A stretch of 42,073 bases of DNA from Crocinitomicaceae bacterium (GTDB lineage: Bacteria; Bacteroidota; Bacteroidia; Flavobacteriales_D; Crocinitomicaceae). Location of the stretch: the NCBI GenBank assembly GCA_017984635.1, contig JAGNZC010000022.1, positions 1 through 42,073 of the forward strand, read 5' to 3'. Below, in pieces: positions 16,299 through 24,254 of this stretch. The notes under the pieces were generated by a model, which saw nothing but the letters and a program-made list of their open reading frames with translations, ran no database searches and had not been told where the DNA came from. The position numbers and the translations under genes were made by a program. The first letter of the stretch is position 1. Every line of letters begins with the position of its first letter.

Positions 16299-16335
16299 CA
16301 AATATACTATTTTTTTATTTCTATAAATTATCAAA
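16299..16335 (-). promoter_or_regulatory. Promoter heading the accessory island
   Basis: On the minus strand TTTGATAATTTATA (16322-16335) is followed by an A-rich spacer and TATATTTG (16299-16306). The 14-mer is identical to 222-235, where it also precedes TATATTTG. Here the TTTG-to-TATATTTG spacing is 25 nt instead of 19, longer than usual. It would transcribe the lipoprotein, Lit-like and small secreted genes. Confidence 0.55.
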
Positions 16336-16403
16336 CGGGCATTTAATTTGTTGGATGCAGTTGCGCATTCATTTCTAGAAGCGTTTGTTGATTTGCGATT
16401 CGC

Positions 16404-18107
16404 TTAAGCACCCAATTTCCCAATCGTTTCTTTAGCCTCCTCTAGTAAATCTGTGTTCTCCAATACTCTTTTCTCAAAGCCATATTTTGCAGCAGTACAC
16501 GCATCAAATAGTGCCTTAATTTTTTGTTGGAACTCATCAGAAATAGCTTGGTCTTGCATGGCTTGGATTACGAGTTGCTTGGAAGGTTGTGTATCATTTT
16601 TCAACGAAAGAATGGTTACTAATGCCTCGATCATTCCATTTTCGATGTTGGTGTAATACGCGTTTTCTTGCTGTGCTGCAAATGCTTTTTCTGCTTCATC
16701 AAAAAAGTCTATTTCAGGGTTTTCAATAGCAACAATTTCAGGCTTATTTTCTACAACGATTGCAGTAGGTGTGTCTTTTTTCTTTCTGAATTGAATGAAT
16801 CCAACCAATAGCGCAATAACTAAAGGTACTGAAACGGACCAAAACAAAGGTTTTTTTAACAATTGTAGGGTTTCATTTTCAGCAGTTTTTTCAGTAGTTG
16901 TTGGTCGAGCTAACTCAATCGAATTTGAAGGTGTAGTAGTGCTAATTGAGGTTTCCAACACTTCAATCGTTTCAGATTTTGTACTCACTTGCTCAAACTG
17001 TTCTTTTTTAGGATTGAAGAATGCGATGGTGGTAGAAGGAATTTCTTTTTTACCAGAAAAATTGGATTGAATCGAATAAACATAGGTTATTTTCCCTTCC
17101 ACACCCTTTTCAGTGTAGTGGTAATTTTCTTTTATTACTGGGTCGCCATAGATTTTAAATCCTGATGGTAAATTTAATGTTGGCGCTTGAATATCTTGAA
17201 GGTTTCCAGCTCCTTTTATCGTTAATTTCAAAGAAAAGACACCTCCTTTAGTTAATTGATTGGAGGAAATTTCTTGAGAAATGGAGAAGGATCCAACACC
17301 ACCATTAAAAAAGGCTGGTTTGTTTGCTGGCAAGGGTTTTATATCAATGGATGCGGGATAAGACGCTAAATCTAAGCCATCAAAATCTTTGTAAAGACTT
17401 AAACGAAATGGTTGAATTGTTTTTTGTCCAGCGCCAGTAAAAAACAGTACTTTTTTATCACAATTAAACGTGAAGTAGGGTTTGTTTTTGATGCGTATAG
17501 GCTCAATTTTAATGGAAGATAAATCATCTAACTGGTGTTTATCACTCGTGTTTGAAACCGTATAACTTTCGTAGTTCTCAATGTGTGAAGCATTGAATTG
17601 TGCGTAAACGCGCGCATTTACAACTAAAGGTTCTCCTTCATAAATCGAGTTTTTAGACTTTTCAATGATTCCAAAAGCAATTTGTCGTAATTGTTGTTTG
17701 CTAAAGTTTTGACTTAATTGATTAGGCGTTGGCGTATTTTCTTTTTGAATAGCAACGGAAACCGTATTAGAACGGTACACTTTGTTTCCTTTTTTAATGT
17801 AGGCAGGTCCAAATTTATACGTTCCAGGTTTTGAAATGCTGCCACTTTGAGAAAGGTAATAAAAGGAAATAGTTCTCCCAGTCGAATAATCAACCTCAAC
17901 ATTGGAGCCAGACATAACATCGAAACCTTGCGTGAAGTTTTTTGGAAAGTCAATTTCTACATTTCCCTGAATTGTCGATTTCACCGTGATCGTAAGTGGT
18001 TCACCAATCAGTCCTTCCGTTGGCGTTACCTCCAATGTTACGACTTGTTTTTGCGCAAAAACAAGCAAATTAATAACGAAGAATAAATAAGTTAAACTAA
18101 TTTTCAT
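16404..18107 (-). CDS. batD: BatD, oxygen-tolerance/aerotolerance protein
   Basis: A 567-residue envelope protein and the last gene of the Bat (Bacteroides aerotolerance) operon. It has a signal peptide (MKISLTYLFFVINLLVFAQ), several Ig-like beta-sandwich repeats (VTLEVTPTEGLIGEPLTITVKS at the start), a transmembrane helix at about 421-440 (PLFWSVSVPLVIALLVGFIQF) and a helical cytoplasmic tail. ATG at 18107 overlaps the batC stop as TAATG; a TTG 6 bp upstream is an unlikely alternative. The Bat proteins are thought to form an envelope complex involved in stress resistance. Its last 157 bp and more are duplicated next to rlmN, so the present 3' end may have been supplied by the island. Confidence 0.9.
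   Translation of the reverse strand: MKISLTYLFFVINLLVFAQKQVVTLEVTPTEGLIGEPLTITVKSTIQGNVEIDFPKNFTQGFDVMSGSNVEVDYSTGRTISFYYLSQSGSISKPGTYKFGPAYIKKGNKVYRSNTVSVAIQKENTPTPNQLSQNFSKQQLRQIAFGIIEKSKNSIYEGEPLVVNARVYAQFNASHIENYESYTVSNTSDKHQLDDLSSIKIEPIRIKNKPYFTFNCDKKVLFFTGAGQKTIQPFRLSLYKDFDGLDLASYPASIDIKPLPANKPAFFNGGVGSFSISQEISSNQLTKGGVFSLKLTIKGAGNLQDIQAPTLNLPSGFKIYGDPVIKENYHYTEKGVEGKITYVYSIQSNFSGKKEIPSTTIAFFNPKKEQFEQVSTKSETIEVLETSISTTTPSNSIELARPTTTEKTAENETLQLLKKPLFWSVSVPLVIALLVGFIQFRKKKDTPTAIVVENKPEIVAIENPEIDFFDEAEKAFAAQQENAYYTNIENGMIEALVTILSLKNDTQPSKQLVIQAMQDQAISDEFQQKIKALFDACTAAKYGFEKRVLENTDLLEEAKETIGKLGA
16429..16585 (-). repeat. 157-bp direct repeat, copy B (in batD)
   Basis: The intact counterpart of 13965-14121, inside the batD coding end. 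It keeps the AAG codon where copy A has TAG. Confidence 0.92.
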
Positions 18108-18757
18108 TACCAATTTTTACGTGTGTTTGTGCTGTTACTTTCTGAGCCATTACTGAATTTTTTTCGCTTGGTTGCAGCTTCGGCTTTTGAAATATTGTCT
18201 AATTTTTTCTCTAAAGCACTTTTTGACATAGCCGATGAATTCTCAGGACTAGTAGGTTTTTTATTGGCTTTACTAGACGTTGTGTCTGGTTTCGAATTAG
18301 TTGATTGCTTTTGAGATTTATCGTCTTCCTTATTCTTGTTTTTCTTTCTTAAAGCTTGGGATAAGTTATAACGTGCTTCTTCGTCAGCTGGATTTTTTTT
18401 CAATGCTTTTTTATATGCAGCAATAGCATTTGCATAATTTTTTTCTTCCATAAAACTATTGCCTTTATTGTAATAAATGGCACTTTTTTCTAGTTTATTT
18501 TTGGATGCTTTTAATGAATGAGTGTATAAATTTCGAGCTTCTTCAAAGTTCTTTTTTTTGTAAGCACATTGTGCCATTTCAGTTGTAAAGTCGAAATTTT
18601 TTGGAGCAGATTTCTTCGCGTTTACATAGTGTTCATAAGCTTTTTCAAAGTCGTTTTTTTGATACAACTCTCGTGCTTGTTCGACTTCTGTTCGCCAATT
18701 TTGGGCAAACGAATTAACCGTTAAAAAGAAAACCAGTAAACTACAAAAATACTTCAT
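18107..18757 (-). CDS. batC: BatC, TPR protein
   Basis: A 216-residue exported TPR protein. I start at 18757 (MKYFCSLLVFFLTVNSFAQ, a clear signal peptide) because this ATG overlaps the batB stop as ATGA; the frame is open 75 bp further but without a signal. Three TPR-like units lie at about residues 22-120 (ARELYQKNDFEKAYEHYVNA, CAYKKKNFEEARNLYTHSLKA, GNSFMEEKNYANAIAAYKKAL). The C-terminal third is highly charged and Lys/Ser-rich. In Bat operons BatC is the periplasmic partner of the VWA proteins BatA and BatB. Confidence 0.85.
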   Translation of the reverse strand: MKYFCSLLVFFLTVNSFAQNWRTEVEQARELYQKNDFEKAYEHYVNAKKSAPKNFDFTTEMAQCAYKKKNFEEARNLYTHSLKASKNKLEKSAIYYNKGNSFMEEKNYANAIAAYKKALKKNPADEEARYNLSQALRKKNKNKEDDKSQKQSTNSKPDTTSSKANKKPTSPENSSAMSKSALEKKLDNISKAEAATKRKKFSNGSESNSTNTRKNW

Positions 18758-19890
18758 CGTTTGATTGTAACTTGTTTCGTTGTTGGAAGTTTTATAAGCA
18801 TTAAGCAGATTAGTGCCAAACCAACAAACCATTGGTATTGTTCTGAACTCACTTCCACCTGCAAAGCTCGTGATTTTCCAACTTCCTTTTGGTTAATTTC
18901 TGTTAATAATTTTGAGTAATCAGGAAATGCGGTATTGGCTAACATGGCCGAACCATTCGCTGTCTTAGCAATCGATTTCAAGAATTGTGTATTAACTTTA
19001 GAAATAATTACCTGATCATTTTCTGAAAGATATCCTAATTCCGGATGCTTCGGATTTCTTTCAATTGGTCCTCCAGTAGTCGTTCCAATTCCCATGACAA
19101 ACAAGTCAATCTCTTTTTCTTTCAAATTGGTTAACTCCGTTGTTGGATCTTCTGCATGATTTTCACCGTCAGTAAGCAATAATATGCGTTTTTGACAATC
19201 GATAGGAGAAAAAAGGGAACCGGTTAATTTCAATGCTTCATTTATATTCGTTCCTTGATTTGAAATCATGTTGGTTTCAATTTCCTCGATAAAGGTTTTG
19301 GCAGAACTATAATCTGAAGTCAATGGGAGTTGAATGAATGCATTGCCAGCAAAAACCACTATACCAACTCGTTCACCTTTCAAATGATTTACTAAGTCTA
19401 GTAAGGATCGTTTTGCAATTTCTAAGCGACTCATTTCAAGTGAAATGTCTTTTACATTCATCGAATTAGAAATATCAATGCATAAAACAAGTTCAGATTT
19501 CACTTCAGTTGAAGCTACTTTTTTCTTACCAAATACGGGTTGTGCAGAAGCGATGATGATACAAACAATTGCCGTTCGAAATAACCATAAATGAATACGT
19601 TTTTTACGAATAGATTGAATCGGTGACAACAGTTCATGCATGGTGAGCGGGATGTTTTTAAATTGCTCATTTTTCCAGTTGATTTTTCGGATATAAATAC
19701 CGTAAATCGGAATAATAATTAAAAGCAATATAAATGCCTGTGGATTTATAAATCCGAACGTTTCTTTTGTTGAAACAACTAATGGAATACTGTAAAAGAG
19801 TAAGAACGCAACTGCCCAAAAAATACCTTCAAATAAAAGGATGGATTTGATTAGTTTTTTAATGGGTTGTATGTGAGACTGTTCAATCAT
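18754..19890 (-). CDS. batB: BatB, VWA-domain membrane protein
   Basis: A 378-residue inner-membrane protein. N-terminal hydrophobic segments lie around residues 18-40 and 48-67, a third near 104-120, then a VWA domain with an intact MIDAS start DISNS and LTDGEN, and a C-terminal helix (WFVGLALICLMLIKL). The N-terminus has an extra ~45 residues with an additional hydrophobic segment compared with the batA product, and the first methionine overlaps the batA stop by 8 bp. It should bind a divalent metal through the MIDAS and work with BatA in the Bat complex. Confidence 0.88.
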   Translation of the reverse strand: MIEQSHIQPIKKLIKSILLFEGIFWAVAFLLFYSIPLVVSTKETFGFINPQAFILLLIIIPIYGIYIRKINWKNEQFKNIPLTMHELLSPIQSIRKKRIHLWLFRTAIVCIIIASAQPVFGKKKVASTEVKSELVLCIDISNSMNVKDISLEMSRLEIAKRSLLDLVNHLKGERVGIVVFAGNAFIQLPLTSDYSSAKTFIEEIETNMISNQGTNINEALKLTGSLFSPIDCQKRILLLTDGENHAEDPTTELTNLKEKEIDLFVMGIGTTTGGPIERNPKHPELGYLSENDQVIISKVNTQFLKSIAKTANGSAMLANTAFPDYSKLLTEINQKEVGKSRALQVEVSSEQYQWFVGLALICLMLIKLPTTKQVTIKR

Positions 19891-20908
19891 TCAATTTGAA
19901 TAAAACGTGTGTAACAAACCATTGAATCACCAATAAAATCAATGCAATGGATAAATAAAGATTAGGATCGATTGGATTGCTTGTGTGTGTTTTTTGGTCC
20001 AACATTTTACGTTTTTCCAATTGATCAATTAAGGTGTAAATCTCACTTAAACTTTTTTCATCTGTAGCTCTAAAATAGCGTCCGTTGGTTTGTTTTGAAA
20101 TTGTTTGCAATGTTTTCTCATCAATTTCAACGGGCATGTTTTCATACCGAACGCCAAAAGGAGTTATAACGGGAGTAGGGGCATTACCATTCGTTCCAAC
20201 ACCAATCGTATAGACTGTGATATTTTTTAAACGTGCTAATTCTGCTGCTTCTGTAGGGTCTATTTCGCCTGCGTTATTACTACCGTCGGTTAATAAAATA
20301 ATAACTTTTGACTTGAGTTGATCATCTCTTAAACGAGCAACTGCTGTCCCTAAACCTGTTCCAATGGCAGTGCCACTTTCTAAATTCTCTCCATTTACTT
20401 TGTCAATTTGGTCTTTTAACAACGTGTAGTCTAGTGTTGTTGGACAAGCGGTATAGGCTTCACCAGCAAAAACAACTAATCCAATTCGGTCACCAATTCG
20501 GTCATCAATAAATTCTTTCGCTACAGATTTCGCTGCTTCTAAGCGATTTGGTTTAAAATCCATGGCATACATAGATAAAGAAACGTCCATTGCTAAAACG
20601 ATATCAATACCATTTTTATACCGATTTTGAATTGTTCGATCACTGGATGCTTGAATCGGCTTGGCTAATGTGATGATTAAAAGGGAAAAAGAAATGATGG
20701 AAATCCAGCGAGATACTTTTTTAATGATTAGAATTTTCTTTGAAGTATATTGCTTTTGTTCTTCTTCTGTTTTTGAAAATCGCCATGTAACTTGTTTGTT
20801 TTCACTTGAACGCATGAACAAAACATAAAGCGGTATGATGATCAATAGCCAGAGCCAACCAGGCGCATCAAACTCAATCCCCAAAAACCCAAAATCCCAA
20901 TTATTCAT
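19883..20908 (-). CDS. batA: BatA, VWA-domain membrane protein
   Basis: A 341-residue membrane-anchored VWA protein with the classic Bat layout: N-terminal helix pair (WLWLLIIIPLYVLFM at ~17-31 and WISIISFSLLIITLAKP at ~68-84), VWA domain with MIDAS DVSLS, TAIGTG and LTDGSN, and a final transmembrane helix (LYLSIALILLVIQWFVTHVLF). The VWA domain faces the periplasm by analogy. The start overlaps the stop of the upstream gene by 8 bp (ATGAATAA), and the stop overlaps batB by 8 bp, so translation is probably coupled. Confidence 0.9.
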   Translation of the reverse strand: MNNWDFGFLGIEFDAPGWLWLLIIIPLYVLFMRSSENKQVTWRFSKTEEEQKQYTSKKILIIKKVSRWISIISFSLLIITLAKPIQASSDRTIQNRYKNGIDIVLAMDVSLSMYAMDFKPNRLEAAKSVAKEFIDDRIGDRIGLVVFAGEAYTACPTTLDYTLLKDQIDKVNGENLESGTAIGTGLGTAVARLRDDQLKSKVIILLTDGSNNAGEIDPTEAAELARLKNITVYTIGVGTNGNAPTPVITPFGVRYENMPVEIDEKTLQTISKQTNGRYFRATDEKSLSEIYTLIDQLEKRKMLDQKTHTSNPIDPNLYLSIALILLVIQWFVTHVLFKLND

Positions 20909-21842
20909 TTGTAGTATTTATTTGTTGAATGATTGAAACACACGCACGGATCTTTTCATGTACAGCTAAAATTTCAGTTTCTGAAGGAATAGATTTTGCA
21001 AATTTCACTAAATCAGCTACAGTTAATATTGAATCAATCAGTTGAATGAGATGGAGGTCAATTTTTTTCTGCTTTAAAATCAATGTTGTTTCTTGCGTTG
21101 TTTTCTCAAGAAAATGAAAGTGGAATTCATCGGATAAATACGTTCTAACGAGGGTTGAAAGTTCAATAAAATGGATTTTTGTTTGGTCATTCTTCCACAT
21201 TTCTTTCTTTTCTAACGCTAAAATCGCTTGCAATAAATTTTCATGATTCGAACGTGAAAAAGGGGAAGAAAGGTGTGTTGATTTTCTTCGTTTACGCCAA
21301 TAAAAGAGCAATAAAATGAGTGGTAATAAGATTAAAATCCACCAATAATTTTTTGAAATCGTAGCAATGTCAATGCTTTCAGGAGGCAATTTTTTAAATG
21401 ATTGTTTGATGTCGTACAATTGCACCTCTTTTTTTTCTGGAACGAGTGAAACAGAGAACTTCAGTATTGGAAAGGTAATTTTGGCTTGTTTGTATTCAAT
21501 AATTGGACTTTCAATAACAAATTTACCAGCATCCCAAGCAGAAACAGAAATCACTCCTATCCAGTAATAAGTCGAGTTTTTGGAGCGTATGATCGTGTCT
21601 TTAATTGTTGAAATGGCTTCAATATTCTTCGACTTTTTTCCTGTTTTTTGATCAAGAACAACAGGAAGGTTCGAGATTTTCAAGGAACCTTTAGTTGGAT
21701 TTTTTTTCGATAATTCGACAAGATAGGTTACCGTTGCTTTTTCTCCAATTAGCAGTTCATCACGCGAAATAATTGCCCGTGAACTTTGGCTAAATAAGTT
21801 GCCATAAAAAACGAGTAAAAAGAAGACAATGCGTTGTTTCAT
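20901..21842 (-). CDS. Bat-operon membrane protein, BatD-like N-terminus
   Basis: A 313-residue protein in the slot between the DUF58 and batA genes that usually holds a poorly characterised membrane protein. It has a signal peptide (MKQRIVFFLLVFYGNLFSQ), a beta-rich periplasmic part (residues ~20-150) reminiscent of a single BatD Ig-like module, a transmembrane helix around 165-182 (YWWILILLPLILLLFYW), and a helical cytoplasmic tail. No catalytic motif is seen. It overlaps the DUF58 stop by 4 bp (ATGA). Its role in the Bat complex is inferred only from position. Confidence 0.75.
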   Translation of the reverse strand: MKQRIVFFLLVFYGNLFSQSSRAIISRDELLIGEKATVTYLVELSKKNPTKGSLKISNLPVVLDQKTGKKSKNIEAISTIKDTIIRSKNSTYYWIGVISVSAWDAGKFVIESPIIEYKQAKITFPILKFSVSLVPEKKEVQLYDIKQSFKKLPPESIDIATISKNYWWILILLPLILLLFYWRKRRKSTHLSSPFSRSNHENLLQAILALEKKEMWKNDQTKIHFIELSTLVRTYLSDEFHFHFLEKTTQETTLILKQKKIDLHLIQLIDSILTVADLVKFAKSIPSETEILAVHEKIRACVSIIQQINTTNE

Positions 21843-22711
21843 TTTTTACGTTTTTTAAATAATTGAACTAATTGTGGAAATGGATCGTTTTCAGTGGAAC
21901 AATGGATCGAATCGATTCCTAATTTTGAAAGTGATTTAGCCCATTTTTCTTGATTTTCAATAGATTGTTCTTTGAACGCTTTTTGAATTTTCAAATCAGA
22001 AGTATCAACCCAATTTCGTGTTCCAGTTTCTGAATTAAGTAGCTCAACAAAACCTAAATTAGGCAATGCTTCTTCGCTTGGATCGCTAATTCTGACGGCA
22101 ACTAAATCATGTTTTTTGTGTAAAAAATGGAGTTTATTAAAGGGCAATTCGGCTTCAATAAAATCACTAATTATAAATGTAATGGTTCTTTTTTTCTGGG
22201 TTTTATGTAAAAATTCAATGGCACTATTTAAATCTGTTTGTCCATTTGTTTGATTAAAATGAAGGCAACTATTTAATATGTGAAACACATGTTGTTTGCC
22301 TTTTTTTGGTGGAATGTACAATTCTACTTTATCCGTATAGATCAAAGCACCAACTTTATCATTGTTAGCCATTGCTGAAAAAGCAAGTGTAGCTGCAATT
22401 TCTATAGCTAAATTTTTCTTTGATGTTGTTTTTGTTCCAAAATGAGTTGAACCAGATAAATCAATTAGAAGTAACACTGTTAATTCACGTTCTTCTTCAA
22501 AAACTTTGATATGCGGTTCGTTGTAGCGTGCAGTAACATTCCAGTCAATGGTGCGCACTTCATCGCCGTAAGCATAGTTTCGAACTTCACTAAAAGTCAT
22601 ACCACTTCCCTTGAATGCCGAATGGTATTCACCAGAAAATAATTGCTTAGACAATCCTTTTGTAGCAATTTCTAAGCGCTTAATTTTTTGTATGATTGTT
22701 GAATTTTCCAA
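21839..22711 (-). CDS. DUF58 domain protein of the Bat operon
   Basis: A 290-residue cytoplasmic DUF58 protein, a VWA-like fold that accompanies MoxR ATPases. Signatures are GSGMTFSEVRNYAYGDEVRTIDWNVTAR near residue 35 (the DUF58 core YGDEVR.IDWN.TAR) and LLLIDLSGS, with DLSGS a MIDAS-like start. Typical of the small DUF58 proteins next to moxR. It starts 20 bp after the moxR stop and overlaps the next gene by 4 bp. Confidence 0.92.
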   Translation of the reverse strand: MENSTIIQKIKRLEIATKGLSKQLFSGEYHSAFKGSGMTFSEVRNYAYGDEVRTIDWNVTARYNEPHIKVFEEERELTVLLLIDLSGSTHFGTKTTSKKNLAIEIAATLAFSAMANNDKVGALIYTDKVELYIPPKKGKQHVFHILNSCLHFNQTNGQTDLNSAIEFLHKTQKKRTITFIISDFIEAELPFNKLHFLHKKHDLVAVRISDPSEEALPNLGFVELLNSETGTRNWVDTSDLKIQKAFKEQSIENQEKWAKSLSKLGIDSIHCSTENDPFPQLVQLFKKRKK

Positions 22712-22731
22712 AATGATACGAACGATTCAAA

Positions 22732-23754
22732 TCAAGGTATTTCTATTTTGGCAACAATTTTAGCAACAATTGCTTGAGCGGATAAATTTTCAACCTCAGC
22801 TTCATAACTTAGTCCGAGACGATGGCACATTACATCATTCGCAACAGCTCTAACATCTTCAGGAATTACAAATGCGCGTCCTTCTAAAAATGCTACCGCT
22901 TTTGCAGCCAATGCTAAATTGATACTTGCTCTAGGTGAGCAGCCATAGGAAATCATAGGTGCTAAATAGTCCAACCCATATTCGCTTGGATTTCTAGTGG
23001 CAAAAACTAAATCGACAATGTATTGCTCTACTTTTTCATCTATATAAATTTGACGAACAAACGAACGAGCTTGTAAGATGTCTTTGGCGGATATGATCTG
23101 TTGACACTTCGGCAATCCATTTTGTTGAACATTCGAACGAATAATCAATTTCTCTTCCTCTTTTGTTGGATAATTCAACACAATTTTAAGCATGAATCGG
23201 TCAACCTGTGCCTCTGGAAGCGCATAAGTTCCTTCTTGATCAATCGGATTTTGAGTTGCTAAAACCAAAAAAGGTGTTGGAAGTTCAAATGTCTCTTCGC
23301 CAATTGTAACCTGTCGTTCTTGCATCGCTTCTAATAAAGCACTTTGTACTTTTGCAGGTGCGCGATTGATTTCATCGGCTAAGATAAAATTAGCAAATAA
23401 AGGACCTTTTTTAACCGTGAATTGCTCGCTTTTTTGATTGTAAATGAGTGTTCCAGTTACATCTGCAGGTAATAAATCTGGCGTAAATTGAATACGACTA
23501 AAATCTACCTGTATCGCTTCTGCTAAGGTTTTTATCGCTAAGGTTTTTGCTAAACCAGGAACACCTTCTAATAACACATGTCCATCAGCTAACAATGCAA
23601 TCAATAAACGATCAATCATATAGTGTTGTCCTACAATGATTTTACTTATTTCTGATTTTAATTGTTGAAAAGCGAGTGTTTCAATTTTTATTTTTTCACT
23701 CAACAATCGAAGCGATTCTGATGGATTTAAAACGGGTGTAGTATCTTCTGTCAT
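22732..23754 (-). CDS. MoxR-family AAA+ ATPase
   Basis: A 340-residue MoxR ATPase, first gene of the Bat operon. Walker A is GVPGLAKT (residues ~59-66), Walker B is ILADEINRAP with the catalytic DE, and sensor 1 is ATQNP. The arginine finger region PEAQVDRF and the C-terminal lid (YGCSPRASINL) are present. MoxR proteins are thought to act as chaperones that insert cofactors or assemble VWA-protein complexes, here presumably BatA/BatB. It diverges from the Zn-ribbon gene over a 93-bp region that carries two inverted repeats. Confidence 0.93.
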   Translation of the reverse strand: MTEDTTPVLNPSESLRLLSEKIKIETLAFQQLKSEISKIIVGQHYMIDRLLIALLADGHVLLEGVPGLAKTLAIKTLAEAIQVDFSRIQFTPDLLPADVTGTLIYNQKSEQFTVKKGPLFANFILADEINRAPAKVQSALLEAMQERQVTIGEETFELPTPFLVLATQNPIDQEGTYALPEAQVDRFMLKIVLNYPTKEEEKLIIRSNVQQNGLPKCQQIISAKDILQARSFVRQIYIDEKVEQYIVDLVFATRNPSEYGLDYLAPMISYGCSPRASINLALAAKAVAFLEGRAFVIPEDVRAVANDVMCHRLGLSYEAEVENLSAQAIVAKIVAKIEIP

Positions 23755-23781
23755 TTTAACTTAACTTGAAGAGACAAAGTT

Positions 23782-23831
23782 GTTAAAGAAATAGCGTTTA
23801 ACACTTGATTTTGTTGTTAAATAGTGTTAAC
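23782..23831. promoter_or_regulatory. Two inverted repeats in the moxR divergent promoter region
   Basis: GTTAAA (23782-23787) faces TTTAAC (23797-23802) across 9 nt. GTTAA (23816-23820) faces TTAAC (23827-23831) across 6 nt. Both lie in the 93 bp between the divergent moxR and Zn-ribbon genes, where a regulator of either could bind. The half-sites are AT-rich and short, so chance is possible. Confidence 0.3.
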
Positions 23832-23847
23832 ATTGTTTAAGTAATAA

Positions 23848-24225
23848 ATGAAACCAACTGCTATGGAAGATCGAAATTGTCTTGAATGTAATCAAAAATT
23901 AACAGGTAGAAAGGATCAAAAATTTTGCACCGATTATTGCCGAAATGCATACAATAATCGCCAAAATGAAGATAGTAATTCTTACGTTAGAAGAATCAAC
24001 ACGATTCTGCGAAAAAATAGGCGTATTTTAATTCAATTAAATCCAAGCGGAAAAATCACCTTAGATGGAATTACGCTGTCTGAAGAAGGGTTCAATTTTC
24101 ATTATTTTACTAATATTTACACCACTCAAAAAGGCTCGAATTACTATTTCTGTTACGACCAAGGTTATCTGAAATTAGAAAATGATCAATATATGTTGGT
24201 TCAAAAACAAGATTATGTCAAGTAA
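23848..24225 (+). CDS. Small protein with N-terminal zinc ribbon
   Basis: A 125-residue protein whose first ~35 residues form a treble-clef-like zinc site: C11-x2-C14 and C27-x3-C31 (CLEC ... FCTDYCRNAYNNRQN). The rest is a conserved-looking domain of unknown function with a possible helical stretch (RRINTILRKNRRIL) and a beta-rich end (FHYFTNIYTTQKGSNYYFCYDQGYL). I have seen similar proteins annotated as hypothetical in Flavobacteriales. ATG at 23863 is an alternative start. It diverges from moxR and is followed 29 bp later by ribD, which has its own -7 element. Confidence 0.75.
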   Translation: MKPTAMEDRNCLECNQKLTGRKDQKFCTDYCRNAYNNRQNEDSNSYVRRINTILRKNRRILIQLNPSGKITLDGITLSEEGFNFHYFTNIYTTQKGSNYYFCYDQGYLKLENDQYMLVQKQDYVK

Positions 24226-24241
24226 ATAAGCGGATTTAAAC

Positions 24242-24249
24242 TATCTTTG
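24242..24249 (+). promoter_or_regulatory. -7 element TATCTTTG of ribD
   Basis: TATCTTTG lies 5 nt ahead of the ribD ATG at 24255, implying an almost leaderless message (a second in-frame ATG is at 24261). No FMN riboswitch is visible; there is no room for one after this promoter. Confidence 0.5.
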
Positions 24250-24254
24250 TTATC

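Noticed and set aside
18107..18113. TTG at 18113 as the batD start
   Set aside because: The ATG at 18107 gives the same signal peptide and a TAATG overlap with batC, a more usual arrangement.
24200..24254. FMN riboswitch before ribD
   Set aside because: Only 29 bp separate the genes and the -7 element lies 5 nt from the start, leaving no room for an aptamer.
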